From Gemmatimonadota bacterium (GTDB lineage Bacteria > Gemmatimonadota > Gemmatimonadetes > Gemmatimonadales > GWC2-71-9), in NCBI GenBank assembly GCA_017889745.1, contig JAGGAG010000047.1:1-18751 (forward strand): DNA of 18,751 bases, given 5' to 3'. Below the pieces are notes generated by a model. The model ran no database searches. It saw only the letters and a list, made by a program, of their open reading frames with translations, and was not told the origin of the DNA. The position numbers were made by a program, and so were the translations under genes. This document shows, piece after piece, positions 6,758-15,414 of this stretch; position 1 is the stretch's first letter; each line of letters begins with the position of its first letter.

Positions 6758-7534
6758 GTGACGACATCCATTCCGGGTATCTCGCTTCGCGACAAGACCA
6801 TGCTGGTCACCGGTGCCTCGAGCGGCATCGGGCGGGCCATCGCGATCGCGGCTTCGCGCGCAGGTGCTTTGCTGGCAATCACTTACAGGCGCAACCGAAG
6901 CGGCGCAGAGGCAACCGCGCGCGTCATCACCGACGCGGGCGGCACGGTCCATGTCCTCCCGTTGGATCTGGCGGTCGAGGGCGCAACGGAGCAATTGGTC
7001 GCCCAACTGTCGGAGCGGGTCGGTGCCGTCGACGCCTGGGTCAACAACGCCGGCGCCGACATCCTCACCGGCGAGGGCAAGTCGCTCACCCGCCGGCAGA
7101 AACTCGATGCGGTCCTTGACGTGGACCTGCGCGGCACCGTGCTGGCATCGTGGACCGCGGTTGACTTCTTCCGCGCTTGCCGGCGCGGCGGGGTGATCAT
7201 CAACATGGGGTGGGATCACGTGCTGACCGGGATGGCCGGTGAGAACCCGGCCATCTATTCCGTCGCGAAGGGGGGCATTCATGCCTTCAGCAAGTCGCTC
7301 GCGCGGGACGTCGCGCCGCTGATCCGGGTCAACGTGATCGCGCCCGGCTTCATCAATACCGCCTTCTTCGACGAGGCCAAGCCCGAGTGGCATGCGCATG
7401 TCGAACAGCTGACGCCGCTGGGTCGATGGGGTACGCCGGAGGACGTGGCCCACGCGGCGGTATATCTCGCGTCCGACGCCGCGGCGTTCGTTACCGGACA
7501 GGTCCTGATGGTGAACGGTGGAGTAGTGCTGTAG
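6758..7534 (+). CDS. SDR-family reductase with Asp near the Ser position, candidate dihydropterin reductase
   Basis: This 258-residue short-chain dehydrogenase/reductase has the cofactor motif TGASSGIG at residues 18-25, NNAG at 96-99 and the catalytic YSVAK at Tyr167-Lys171. The C-terminal RVNVIAPGFINTAF and RWGTPEDVAHAAVYLASD are typical. The catalytic Ser is missing: the usual INISS reads INMGWDH, with Asp153 close to that place. Pteridine reductase PTR1 also carries Asp instead of Ser in an NMVD context. Together with the pterin genes around it, this suggests reduction of dihydropterin or dihydromethanopterin, but PTR1's TGxxxRxG loop is not present. The nearest plausible start is GTG 6758; ATG 6716 and ATG 6800 are alternatives. 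The PCD gene follows after 27 bp. Confidence 0.85.
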   Translation: MTTSIPGISLRDKTMLVTGASSGIGRAIAIAASRAGALLAITYRRNRSGAEATARVITDAGGTVHVLPLDLAVEGATEQLVAQLSERVGAVDAWVNNAGADILTGEGKSLTRRQKLDAVLDVDLRGTVLASWTAVDFFRACRRGGVIINMGWDHVLTGMAGENPAIYSVAKGGIHAFSKSLARDVAPLIRVNVIAPGFINTAFFDEAKPEWHAHVEQLTPLGRWGTPEDVAHAAVYLASDAAAFVTGQVLMVNGGVVL

Positions 7535-7561
7535 GCCCGAGGCGACAGAGAGGAGATCTGC

Positions 7562-7927
7562 ATGGCTGCCAAGGAACCGATTTACACCGAGGCCCAGATC
7601 GCCGAGAAGCTGGCGACGATGCCGGGCTGGTACTACGAGAACGGCTGGATCCGCCGGGTCTACAAGACCGACGGCTGGCAGGCGACGCTCATGCTGGTGA
7701 ACACCGTGGGGTATATCGCCGAGGCGGCGTACCACCACCCGGATCTCACGGTCACGTGGGCACGGCTCACGGTCAAGCTGCAGACCCACAGCGCCGGCGG
7801 CATCACCGACAAGGATTTCGAGCTCGCGCGCAAGATCGAGGAAGTGGTGCTGTGGCGTCCGGCCACCGGGTTCCCTGGCCTCGAGGGAACGCCGAACAAG
7901 TGGGTGCGCAGCGGCGAGCCGCAATAG
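7562..7927 (+). CDS. phhB: Pterin-4a-carbinolamine dehydratase-like protein
   Basis: This 121-residue protein of the PCD/DCoH family starts at ATG 7562 with a strong AGAGGAG just upstream. The family signature is complete: Glu54, His58-His59-Pro60-Asp61, Trp66, His76 and the following Asp in ITDKDFELA. PCD dehydrates 4a-hydroxytetrahydrobiopterin, normally after an aromatic amino acid hydroxylase. No hydroxylase is seen here and both neighbours belong to pterin carrier synthesis. Possible roles are recycling of an oxidised H4MPT intermediate or stabilising an enzyme of the pathway; neither is shown by the sequence. The next gene begins 2 bp after the stop, so the two are translationally close. 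Confidence 0.9.
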   Translation: MAAKEPIYTEAQIAEKLATMPGWYYENGWIRRVYKTDGWQATLMLVNTVGYIAEAAYHHPDLTVTWARLTVKLQTHSAGGITDKDFELARKIEEVVLWRPATGFPGLEGTPNKWVRSGEPQ

Positions 7928-7929
7928 AC

Positions 7930-9338
7930 GTGAAGGCGGCCCCCACCAAGGTCCTGTTCGTCACCGGCAAGCTCGCCGAACCGTCGCTCCTCCGCGTCCT
8001 GGCGGAGCACGAGTTGCCGTTCGCATGGGACGTCGCCGTCATGCGGATCACGGTGGCCGCGCTCATGACTACCGACTGGATCGCGAAGCAGCGGATCACG
8101 CCGGCGGAGGGCACCGACCTCGTCATGATCCCGGGGCTCTGCGAGGGCGACGCCGTGGCGCTGACGGAACGGCTTGGCGTGCCGGTCGAGAAGGGCCCGA
8201 AGGACCTGCGCGAGATTCCCCAGTACTTCGGCCGCGCCGCCAGGGCGGCCAACTACGGCGCCTGGCAGATCGAGATCCTCGCCGAGATCAATAACGCCCC
8301 CAGGATGGAGCGCGCGGCCCTCCGCGCGCTGGCCGAGTACTACCGCGCCAGTGGCGCCGACGTGATTGACGTCGGCTGCACGCCGGGTCGTCCCTTTCCC
8401 GAGCTCCGGAGCGTCGTGCGCGAGCTCCGGGACGCGGGCCTCAGAGTAAGCGTGGACTCGTTCGACCGGGAGGAGATCCGGGCGGCTCTCGACGCCGGCG
8501 CCGAGATGGTGCTCAGCGTGAACGCGAGCAACATCGACGTGGTCGAGCCCTACGCCGGCAGCGACAAGCGGTTCGTGGTGATTCCCGACGCCGGTGATCA
8601 GTTCGCCGAGCTGGAGCGAAGCCTGGAGCGCCTCGAGAAGTGGCGGGTGAAGTACCTCATTGACCCCATCATCGAGCCGATTGGGTTCGGCTTCATGGCG
8701 TCCCTCGAGCGATACGCCGAGGCGCACCGCCGCTGGCCCACGGTGCCGCAGATGATGGGCATCGGCAACATCACCGAGCTTACCGCCGCCGATACGACCG
8801 GCATGAACGCGCTGCTGATCGCGATCGCCGAGGAAGTGGGGGTGCGCGCCGTGCTCACGACCGAGGTCATTCCCTGGGCCCGCGGCTCCGTGCGCGAGAT
8901 CGACGTTGCCCGGCGGCTGATGCACTATGCCGTGAGCCAGAAGGCCGTTCCCAAGCGCGTCGACGACCGCCTCGTCACCCTGAAGGACCCCCGCATCCTC
9001 GAGTACACCGAGCCGGAACTCCGCGCGCTCCAGCGCGAGGTGACGGACCCCAACTTCCGGATCTTCACTGACCGCGACACCATCACCGTGTTCAACCGCG
9101 AGCGGTTCGTGCGGGGCACCGACATCCAGCAGATCTTCGCCGAGCTTGGCGTCGAGGAGGCCACGCACGCCTTCTATCTCGGGAAGGAACTGATGAAGGC
9201 CAAGCTCGCCATCACGCTCGGCAAGACCTACCGGCAGGAGGGGTCGCTGCAATGGGGCTACCTCACGCCGCCGGATGATGCTCGGTCCGAGCACGTTCCG
9301 CTCACGCAGCGCTCCAGCCGCGCCGGACGGCCGCCGGC

Positions 9339-9342
<4 letters not shown>
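7930..9342 (+). CDS. Dihydropteroate-synthase-like protein for H4MPT synthesis (DUF6513 type)
   Basis: This 470-residue cytoplasmic protein probably joins 6-hydroxymethyl-dihydropterin diphosphate to the beta-RFAP arylamine, the H4MPT counterpart of dihydropteroate synthase. An N-terminal domain of about 110 residues (KVLFVTGKLAEPSLLRVLAE) resembles DUF6513. A pterin-binding TIM barrel covers roughly residues 115-400. It has ADVIDVGCTPGRP at about 143-155, VSVDSF near 174, and LIDPIIEP and GIGNITELTAADTTGMN farther on. A C-terminal domain of about 70 residues (DPNFRIFTDRDTITVF) resembles the extension seen in archaeal homologues. GTG 7930 starts 2 bp after the PCD stop. The open frame extends upstream through PCD, but that is a shadow. 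The stop overlaps the pabB ATG (ATGA). The function rests on family and context; the enzymology of bacterial members is, as far as I know, little studied. Confidence 0.85.
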
Positions 9343-10795
<1,453 letters not shown>

Positions 10796-10799
<4 letters not shown>

Positions 10800-11455
10800 T
10801 CCTCCTCATCGACAACTACGACTCGTTCGTCTACAACCTTGCCCGGTACGTGGCCGAGCTGGGCGAGGAGCCGGTCGTGCTGCGCAACGACGCGCTCTCG
10901 CTGGACGAGGTCGGGGCCCTCGAGCCATCGCACATCGTGATCTCGCCCGGGCCCTGTTCACCCGCGGAGGCCGGCATCTCGGTCGACCTCATCCGCCGCT
11001 TCGGCGCGCGCATTCCCATCCTGGGCGTGTGCCTTGGGCACCAGGCCATTGGGGCGGCCTACGGCGGCCAGATCGTGCGGGCCATGCGCCCGATGCATGG
11101 AAAGACTTCCCGCATCGCGCACGACGGCACCGGCGTCTTTGCCGGCCTCCCGTCTCCGCTGGTCGCGACCCGCTACCACTCGCTCGTCATCGCGCCCGAG
11201 TCCGTGCCCGCTGGCCTGCTGGTGAACGCGGTGTCCGACGATGGCGAGATCATGGGTGTGCGCCATGCCGTTCATCCCGTGCACGGGGTGCAGTTCCATC
11301 CGGAGTCGGTGCTCACCCGTCAGGGCTACCGGATGCTGGCCCGCTTCCTCTTCGGCCCCGACCGGGATGTCAGCGGCCTGCCGGTGTCCGCCGACGGCGG
11401 GAGCGCCGAGTCGATGCCGTCGGAGGAACTGCCCCCGGTGTGGTACCGCCGCTGA
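10796..11455 (+). CDS. pabA: Aminodeoxychorismate synthase glutamine amidotransferase
   Basis: PabA releases ammonia from glutamine for PabB. The 219-residue class I amidotransferase has the triad Cys79 (GVCLGHQ), His168 and Glu170 (VQFHPES), the N-terminal LLIDNYDSFVYNL and the ISPGPCSP loop. The GTG start overlaps the pabB stop in GTGA. The protein has about 35 residues beyond the usual end, a Ser/Pro/Glu-rich tail (DVSGLPVSADGG), so it is slightly longer than typical PabA. TrpG-type function for tryptophan synthesis is possible for amphibolic subunits, but the partner here is a PabB. Confidence 0.95.
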
Positions 11456-11477
11456 CGAATCACCTGGAGATCCGCTG

Positions 11478-13331
11478 ATGCGCGTGTGCCTCACGCCCGT
11501 CCTCTTCCTGCTGCTGGCCGCACCGGGAACCGTCGCCGGCCAGGGCGATTCCCTGCCGGCCTACCGCGAGCAGCAGGTCATGATCCCGATGCGGGACGGC
11601 GTGTCGCTCAGCACCCGTATCTACACGCCGGCGGCGGGTGGCACCGCGCTCCCGTTCCTGCTGACGCGCACCCCATACGGCATCGAAGGGTCGGGCGGGG
11701 CGCTCGAGGCGAATGGATCGTACGCCGAGCTCGCCCGCGAGCAGTACATCTTCGTGTATCAGGACATCCGCGGGCGGTTCGGTTCCAGCGGGCAGTTCGT
11801 CATGAACCGCCCGTTGCATGACCCGAAGGACGCCCAGGGCGTTGACGAGAGCACGGACACCTGGGACACGATCGCGTGGCTCATCGCCAACGTGCCGTCG
11901 AACAACGGCGCGGTCGGCGTCCTCGGCATCTCCTATCCCGGCTGGCTCGCCGCGATGGCGGGCATCAATCCGCACCCCGCGGTCAAGGCGATTTCGCCCC
12001 AGGCCCCCATGACCGACACCTGGCTGGGCGACGATTTCTTTCACAACGGCGCCTTCCGGCTGAGCTATGGCTTCGAGTACGCCACCGACCTTGAGCTGTC
12101 CAGCGACGAATCGGTGCCGCCACCGGTCAGCTTCTATGACACCTACAGCTGGTACCTCGCGCAGGGACCGCTCGCGAACCTCACGCGCCTCCTTGCCGGG
12201 CGCTCGCCGACCTGGACGAACTTCACCGAGCATCCGTCATACGACGCCTTCTGGACGAGTCGGGCGCTGACCACCTGGCTCACGGAAGTCGCCGTTCCCA
12301 CGCTGGTCGTCGGCGGCTGGTGGGACCAGGAGGACTTCTACGGCGCCATCACCACCTACGCGACGCTCGAGCGGCTCGACCGGAACAACCGGAACTACCT
12401 CGTCATGGGCCCGTGGTATCACGGCAGCTGGGCCCGGACCGACGGGCAGAAGGTGGGCGACATCGATTTCGGCAGCGCCACGGGGAAGTACTTCCGCGAG
12501 GAGATCCAGGCGCCGTGGTTCGCCTTCTGGCTCAAGGGCAAGGGCAAGCTCGACCTGGCCGAAGCCACGCTGTTCGAGAGCGGGAGCAATCGCTGGCGTC
12601 GCTTCGACAGCTGGCCGGCGAAGGAAGGAGCGCCTCGCAAGCTCTACTTCCGCGCCGGAGGGTTGCTGTCGTTCGATCCGCCGACGCCCCGCGAGGCGCG
12701 GGGCTCGATGTACGACAGCTACGTGTCCGATCCGGCTCACCCGATCCCGTATCGCAAGCGGCCGATCGAACTCACGTACGATCCGCGCGGGTCGCACTGG
12801 CGCCCGTGGCTGTACGAGGACCAGCGCTTCGTGGACGGCCGCCCCGACATCCTCGTCTGGCGCACCGAGCCGCTCACCGAAGACGTCACCATCGGTGGCG
12901 ACATCGCCGCCCATCTCTACGCCTCGACGACGGGCAGCGACGCCGACTGGGTGGCCAAGCTCATCGACGTCTTTCCCGACACCATCACCCAGGGGCCCGT
13001 CCTGGGCGGGTACCAGTTCATGGTCTCGAGCGAGATCCTGCGGGGCCGCTACCGGCAGGGATTCGATCGCGCGCGTCCCATCGCGCCCAACTCGATTAAC
13101 GAGTATGTCGTCGACCTGCACCAGCAGAGCTACACCTTCAAGGCGGGGCACCGGATCATGGTGCAGGTGCAGAGCACCTGGTTCCCTGCGTACGACCGGA
13201 ATCCGCAGACGTTCGTCCCGAACATCTTCAGCGCCGCACCGGGCGACTTCCGCGCGGCCACCCATCGCGTCTACCGCAACGGACGCTATCCGTCATACGT
13301 CGACCTGCCGGTCCTGGGAGGCACGCACTAG
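11478..13331 (+). CDS. Secreted CocE/NonD family serine hydrolase (S15-type)
   Basis: This 617-residue exported hydrolase starts at ATG 11478 with GGAG nine bases upstream and has a type I signal peptide (LTPVLFLLLAAPGTVAGQ). The N-terminal alpha/beta-hydrolase domain has MRDGVSLSTRIYTPA, GRFGSSGQF and the nucleophile motif GISYPGW with Ser152. Asp283 (GGWWDQEDFYG) and His315 (GPWYHGSW) complete the triad. The C-terminal jelly-roll domain starts after about residue 400 and includes ITIGGDIAAHLYAS-like and RIMVQVQSTWFPAYDRNPQT segments. Family members hydrolyse acyl bonds such as X-Pro dipeptides, cocaine esters or glutaryl-cephalosporins; the substrate here is unknown. It lies 22 bp after pabA and almost touches DUF447, so it is inside the H4MPT operon, where a secreted esterase or peptidase has no obvious job. 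Confidence 0.92.
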   Translation: MRVCLTPVLFLLLAAPGTVAGQGDSLPAYREQQVMIPMRDGVSLSTRIYTPAAGGTALPFLLTRTPYGIEGSGGALEANGSYAELAREQYIFVYQDIRGRFGSSGQFVMNRPLHDPKDAQGVDESTDTWDTIAWLIANVPSNNGAVGVLGISYPGWLAAMAGINPHPAVKAISPQAPMTDTWLGDDFFHNGAFRLSYGFEYATDLELSSDESVPPPVSFYDTYSWYLAQGPLANLTRLLAGRSPTWTNFTEHPSYDAFWTSRALTTWLTEVAVPTLVVGGWWDQEDFYGAITTYATLERLDRNNRNYLVMGPWYHGSWARTDGQKVGDIDFGSATGKYFREEIQAPWFAFWLKGKGKLDLAEATLFESGSNRWRRFDSWPAKEGAPRKLYFRAGGLLSFDPPTPREARGSMYDSYVSDPAHPIPYRKRPIELTYDPRGSHWRPWLYEDQRFVDGRPDILVWRTEPLTEDVTIGGDIAAHLYASTTGSDADWVAKLIDVFPDTITQGPVLGGYQFMVSSEILRGRYRQGFDRARPIAPNSINEYVVDLHQQSYTFKAGHRIMVQVQSTWFPAYDRNPQTFVPNIFSAAPGDFRAATHRVYRNGRYPSYVDLPVLGGTH

Positions 13332-13337
13332 TTGCCG

Positions 13338-13907
13338 ATGATCGTGGAGGGCATCATCACCAGCCGGGACGCCGGCGGGCACGTCAACTTCGCCCCCATG
13401 GGCGTGGAGTGGGGAGAGGAGCGCCTGGTCCTGAAGCCGTTCCTCGAAACGACGACCTTCCGCAACCTGACGGCGAATCGGACGGCCGTGTTCAACCTCG
13501 TGGACGATGTCCTGCTCTTCGCCCAGGCCGCGATCGGCAGCCCCCAGTTCCCCTGGCATCCCGCCGAGCGGGTGGCCGGCGCCGTGCTCGAGGCCGCCTG
13601 CTCCTGGCGGGAGCTCGAGGTAGAGGCAATCGACGCGACCCCGCCCCGCTCGCGCATCGACGCCCGCATCGTGCACCGGGGCCGGGGGCGCGAGTTCATC
13701 GGCTTCAATCGGGCCAGGCATGCCGTGCTGGAGGCGGCAATCCTGGCGACCCGGGTGCACATGCTCCCGGCGGCGCAGATCAGGGAAGAACTCGGGCGGC
13801 TCGAGATCCTGGTGGAGAAGACCGCTGGCCCCCGGGAGCGGGAGGCGTGGGCCCTGCTGACGGACTACGTGGCCGCCCGTCCGGCGTCGAGCGCCGACCG
13901 GGCATGA
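13338..13907 (+). CDS. DUF447 family protein, H4MPT-cluster companion
   Basis: This 189-residue protein belongs to DUF447, shared by methanogens and H4MPT-using bacteria and thought to have a flavin-reductase-like split-barrel fold. Visible elements are MIVEGIITSRDAGGHVNFAP, the VLKPFLETTTFRNL segment, TAVFNLVDDVLLFAQAA and GRGREFIGFNRARHAVLEAAIL. ATG 13338 is 6 bp after the hydrolase stop; a TTG at 13332 is better placed after GGGAGG and cannot be excluded. The stop overlaps the beta-RFAP synthase ATG in ATGA, so the two are translationally coupled. Flavin binding and a redox role in carrier synthesis are inference; the reaction is not known. Confidence 0.88.
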   Translation: MIVEGIITSRDAGGHVNFAPMGVEWGEERLVLKPFLETTTFRNLTANRTAVFNLVDDVLLFAQAAIGSPQFPWHPAERVAGAVLEAACSWRELEVEAIDATPPRSRIDARIVHRGRGREFIGFNRARHAVLEAAILATRVHMLPAAQIREELGRLEILVEKTAGPREREAWALLTDYVAARPASSADRA

Positions 13908-14881
13908 GCATCCCCGTGGAACGCGTCCGGGTCCGTGCGCCGGCGCGCCTCCATTTCGGGGTGCTCGACCTCCGCGGGATGCTGGGAAGGCGCTTTGGGG
14001 GCATGGGCGCCGCCGTGCCAGCGCCGGCACTCCAGCTTGAAGCGGAGCGAGCCGACAGCCTCACCGCCACCGGACCGGATGCCGAGCGCGCAGTGTCCTT
14101 CGCCAAGCGGTATGCCGAGGCGGCTGGTTTCTCAGGAGGGGCGCGCTTCCTTATTACCCAGTCGATGCCCGCCCACAGCGGGCTCGGATCCGGCACCCAG
14201 CTGGCGCTGAGCGTCGCGCGCGCGCTGGCCGAGCTGTACGGTCGGCCCCACGACGCCGCGACCCTGGCAAGGCACGTGGGCCGCGGCGCCCGTTCCGGAG
14301 TCGGAACATGGCTCTTCGAGCGGGGCGGTTTCGTACTGGAGGGTGGCCGCCGGGAAGGAGCTGGCCTGGCGCCGCTGCTCACGCGGCTACCCATGCCGGA
14401 GTCATGGCGCTGCGTCGTGGCCGTGCCGGCCACGAGCCCCGGTCTGAGCGGCGAGGCGGAGGCCGAGGCCTTTCGGTCGCTGCCTCCCCCGCCCGAACGT
14501 GAGGTGGAGCACATCGCCCATCTCATTTTGATGCAACTCTTACCAGCACTCGTGGAAGGCGACCTTCGCGATTTCGGGGCGGCTCTGGCCGAGGTCCAGC
14601 AGGTTACTGGACGCTGGTTTGCCGCCAGTCAGGGCGGCCCGTTTGCTCCCGGCCCAACGGCGCAGCTCATTGCCCGCTTCCGGGAAAGCGGGGCCGCCGG
14701 GGTGGGCCAGAGCTCCTGGGGACCCGCCGTTTACGCGCTGGCGGGGGACGATGGAGCCGCCGAACGATTGGCGGGTATAGCCAGGGAACAGGTGGGATCG
14801 GCGGGTCTGGTGGTGACTGGAGCTTTCGCGAACCGGGGCGCTGTGGTAGATCTCTTGATGGGTGGCGCTTCCGCAGATTGA
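13904..14881 (+). CDS. mptG: Beta-ribofuranosylaminobenzene 5'-phosphate synthase
   Basis: This enzyme condenses p-hydroxybenzoate or p-aminobenzoate with PRPP, with decarboxylation, to beta-RFAP, the first committed step of the H4MPT arylamine side chain. The 325-residue protein is a GHMP-kinase superfamily member. RVRAPARLHFGVLDLRG opens it, MPAHSGLGSGTQLALSVARA forms the phosphate loop, and GRGARSGVGTWLFERGGFV and a C-terminal GVGQSSWGPAVYAL follow. The length fits the family, known as orf4 in Methylorubrum extorquens. The ATG overlaps the DUF447 stop in ATGA. pABA would come from pabB/pabA upstream. The stop codon is inside the -35 box of a strong downstream promoter, marking the end of this transcription unit. 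Confidence 0.95.
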   Translation: MSIPVERVRVRAPARLHFGVLDLRGMLGRRFGGMGAAVPAPALQLEAERADSLTATGPDAERAVSFAKRYAEAAGFSGGARFLITQSMPAHSGLGSGTQLALSVARALAELYGRPHDAATLARHVGRGARSGVGTWLFERGGFVLEGGRREGAGLAPLLTRLPMPESWRCVVAVPATSPGLSGEAEAEAFRSLPPPPEREVEHIAHLILMQLLPALVEGDLRDFGAALAEVQQVTGRWFAASQGGPFAPGPTAQLIARFRESGAAGVGQSSWGPAVYALAGDDGAAERLAGIAREQVGSAGLVVTGAFANRGAVVDLLMGGASAD

Positions 14882-14906
14882 CAGCCTCGGATTCCCGCCG
14901 TATTCT
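14878..14906 (+). promoter_or_regulatory. Sigma70-type promoter P1 upstream of xoxF
   Basis: A perfect -35, TTGACA at 14878-14883, is followed by a 17-base spacer and TATTCT at 14901-14906. The -35 overlaps the TGA of the beta-RFAP synthase gene. The predicted start is near 14913, inside the 8-bp palindrome AGGCGCCT (14907-14914), a possible operator. An ATG at 14919 would begin a 20-codon frame (14919-14981), too short and plain to call a gene. Confidence 0.6.
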
Positions 14907-15030
14907 AGGCGCCTCAGGATGCAACCTCCGAAACAATCCCAAGGCGTACGGTTGGCCCCCGCGCTCAGGTTACGGGATTAGCACGTTAGACATTTGGCAG
15001 CGCCCGACTTAGGGCAGTGCGTACCGCTTG

Positions 15031-15058
15031 TTGACATCGGCTGGCGCGGGCGTATCCT
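15031..15058 (+). promoter_or_regulatory. Sigma70-type promoter P2 upstream of xoxF
   Basis: TTGACA at 15031-15036 and TATCCT at 15053-15058 are separated by 16 bases. The predicted start is near 15065, leaving about 350 bases of leader before the xoxF ATG. Two promoters in tandem fit the very high expression usual for methanol dehydrogenase. Confidence 0.6.
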
Positions 15059-15414
15059 GTAGAGGATCATGGCGCAGAACCAGGCACTACCATGACGAAT
15101 CCCTCCCATAATCAGTCCCGCGACCGCCGGCCTTCCGCTCGGCGTGAGACTTCGTCTTGGTGCGCCATGCGGTGGTGGCGCGACGCGGATAATACGATTC
15201 GCCAAGACGTTAGTTCCGCCTCGCAGAGCGTTGCCCCTCCTACCGACTCCAACTCGACCGCTGTCCTTCGTACGCAGGCTTTCTCTTGTCACATACGTCG
15301 CGCCGCCTCCCAGGGCGCGTCTGCAGTCTCACCGGTCGCCCGCAATGTGGGCGCGCGGTGTCGGTCCCGCAGTGCAGTAGTACAGTGGCAGTCACCCTTC
15401 ATGAAGAGGTCAGT
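15059..15414 (+). promoter_or_regulatory. Long xoxF 5' leader with no convincing gene
   Basis: Together with P1 and P2 this fills the 533-bp gap between the H4MPT operon and xoxF. Its GC content and third-base bias look lower than in the flanking genes. A 108-codon frame from ATG 15092 to TGA 15418 exists. It overlaps an 8-codon frame (ATG 15069) by ATGA at its start and the xoxF ATG by ATGA at its end. Its protein is Ser/Arg/Ala-rich without family resemblance and its third positions are not GC-biased, so I do not call it a gene, although translation through the leader is possible. No tRNA, terminator or known riboswitch is recognised. An AGAGG stands 5 bases before the xoxF ATG. Confidence 0.45.

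Noticed and set aside
6491..7924. 477-codon open frame on the minus strand
   Set aside because: It is antisense to the SDR and PCD genes and overlaps mfnB; composition is that of a shadow frame.
7660..9294. 544-codon open frame on the minus strand
   Set aside because: It is antisense to the DHPS-like gene, His/Gly/Arg/Asp-rich without family resemblance, as expected opposite a high-GC coding region.
14919..14981. 20-codon frame just after promoter P1
   Set aside because: No SD, no conserved feature; length expected by chance.
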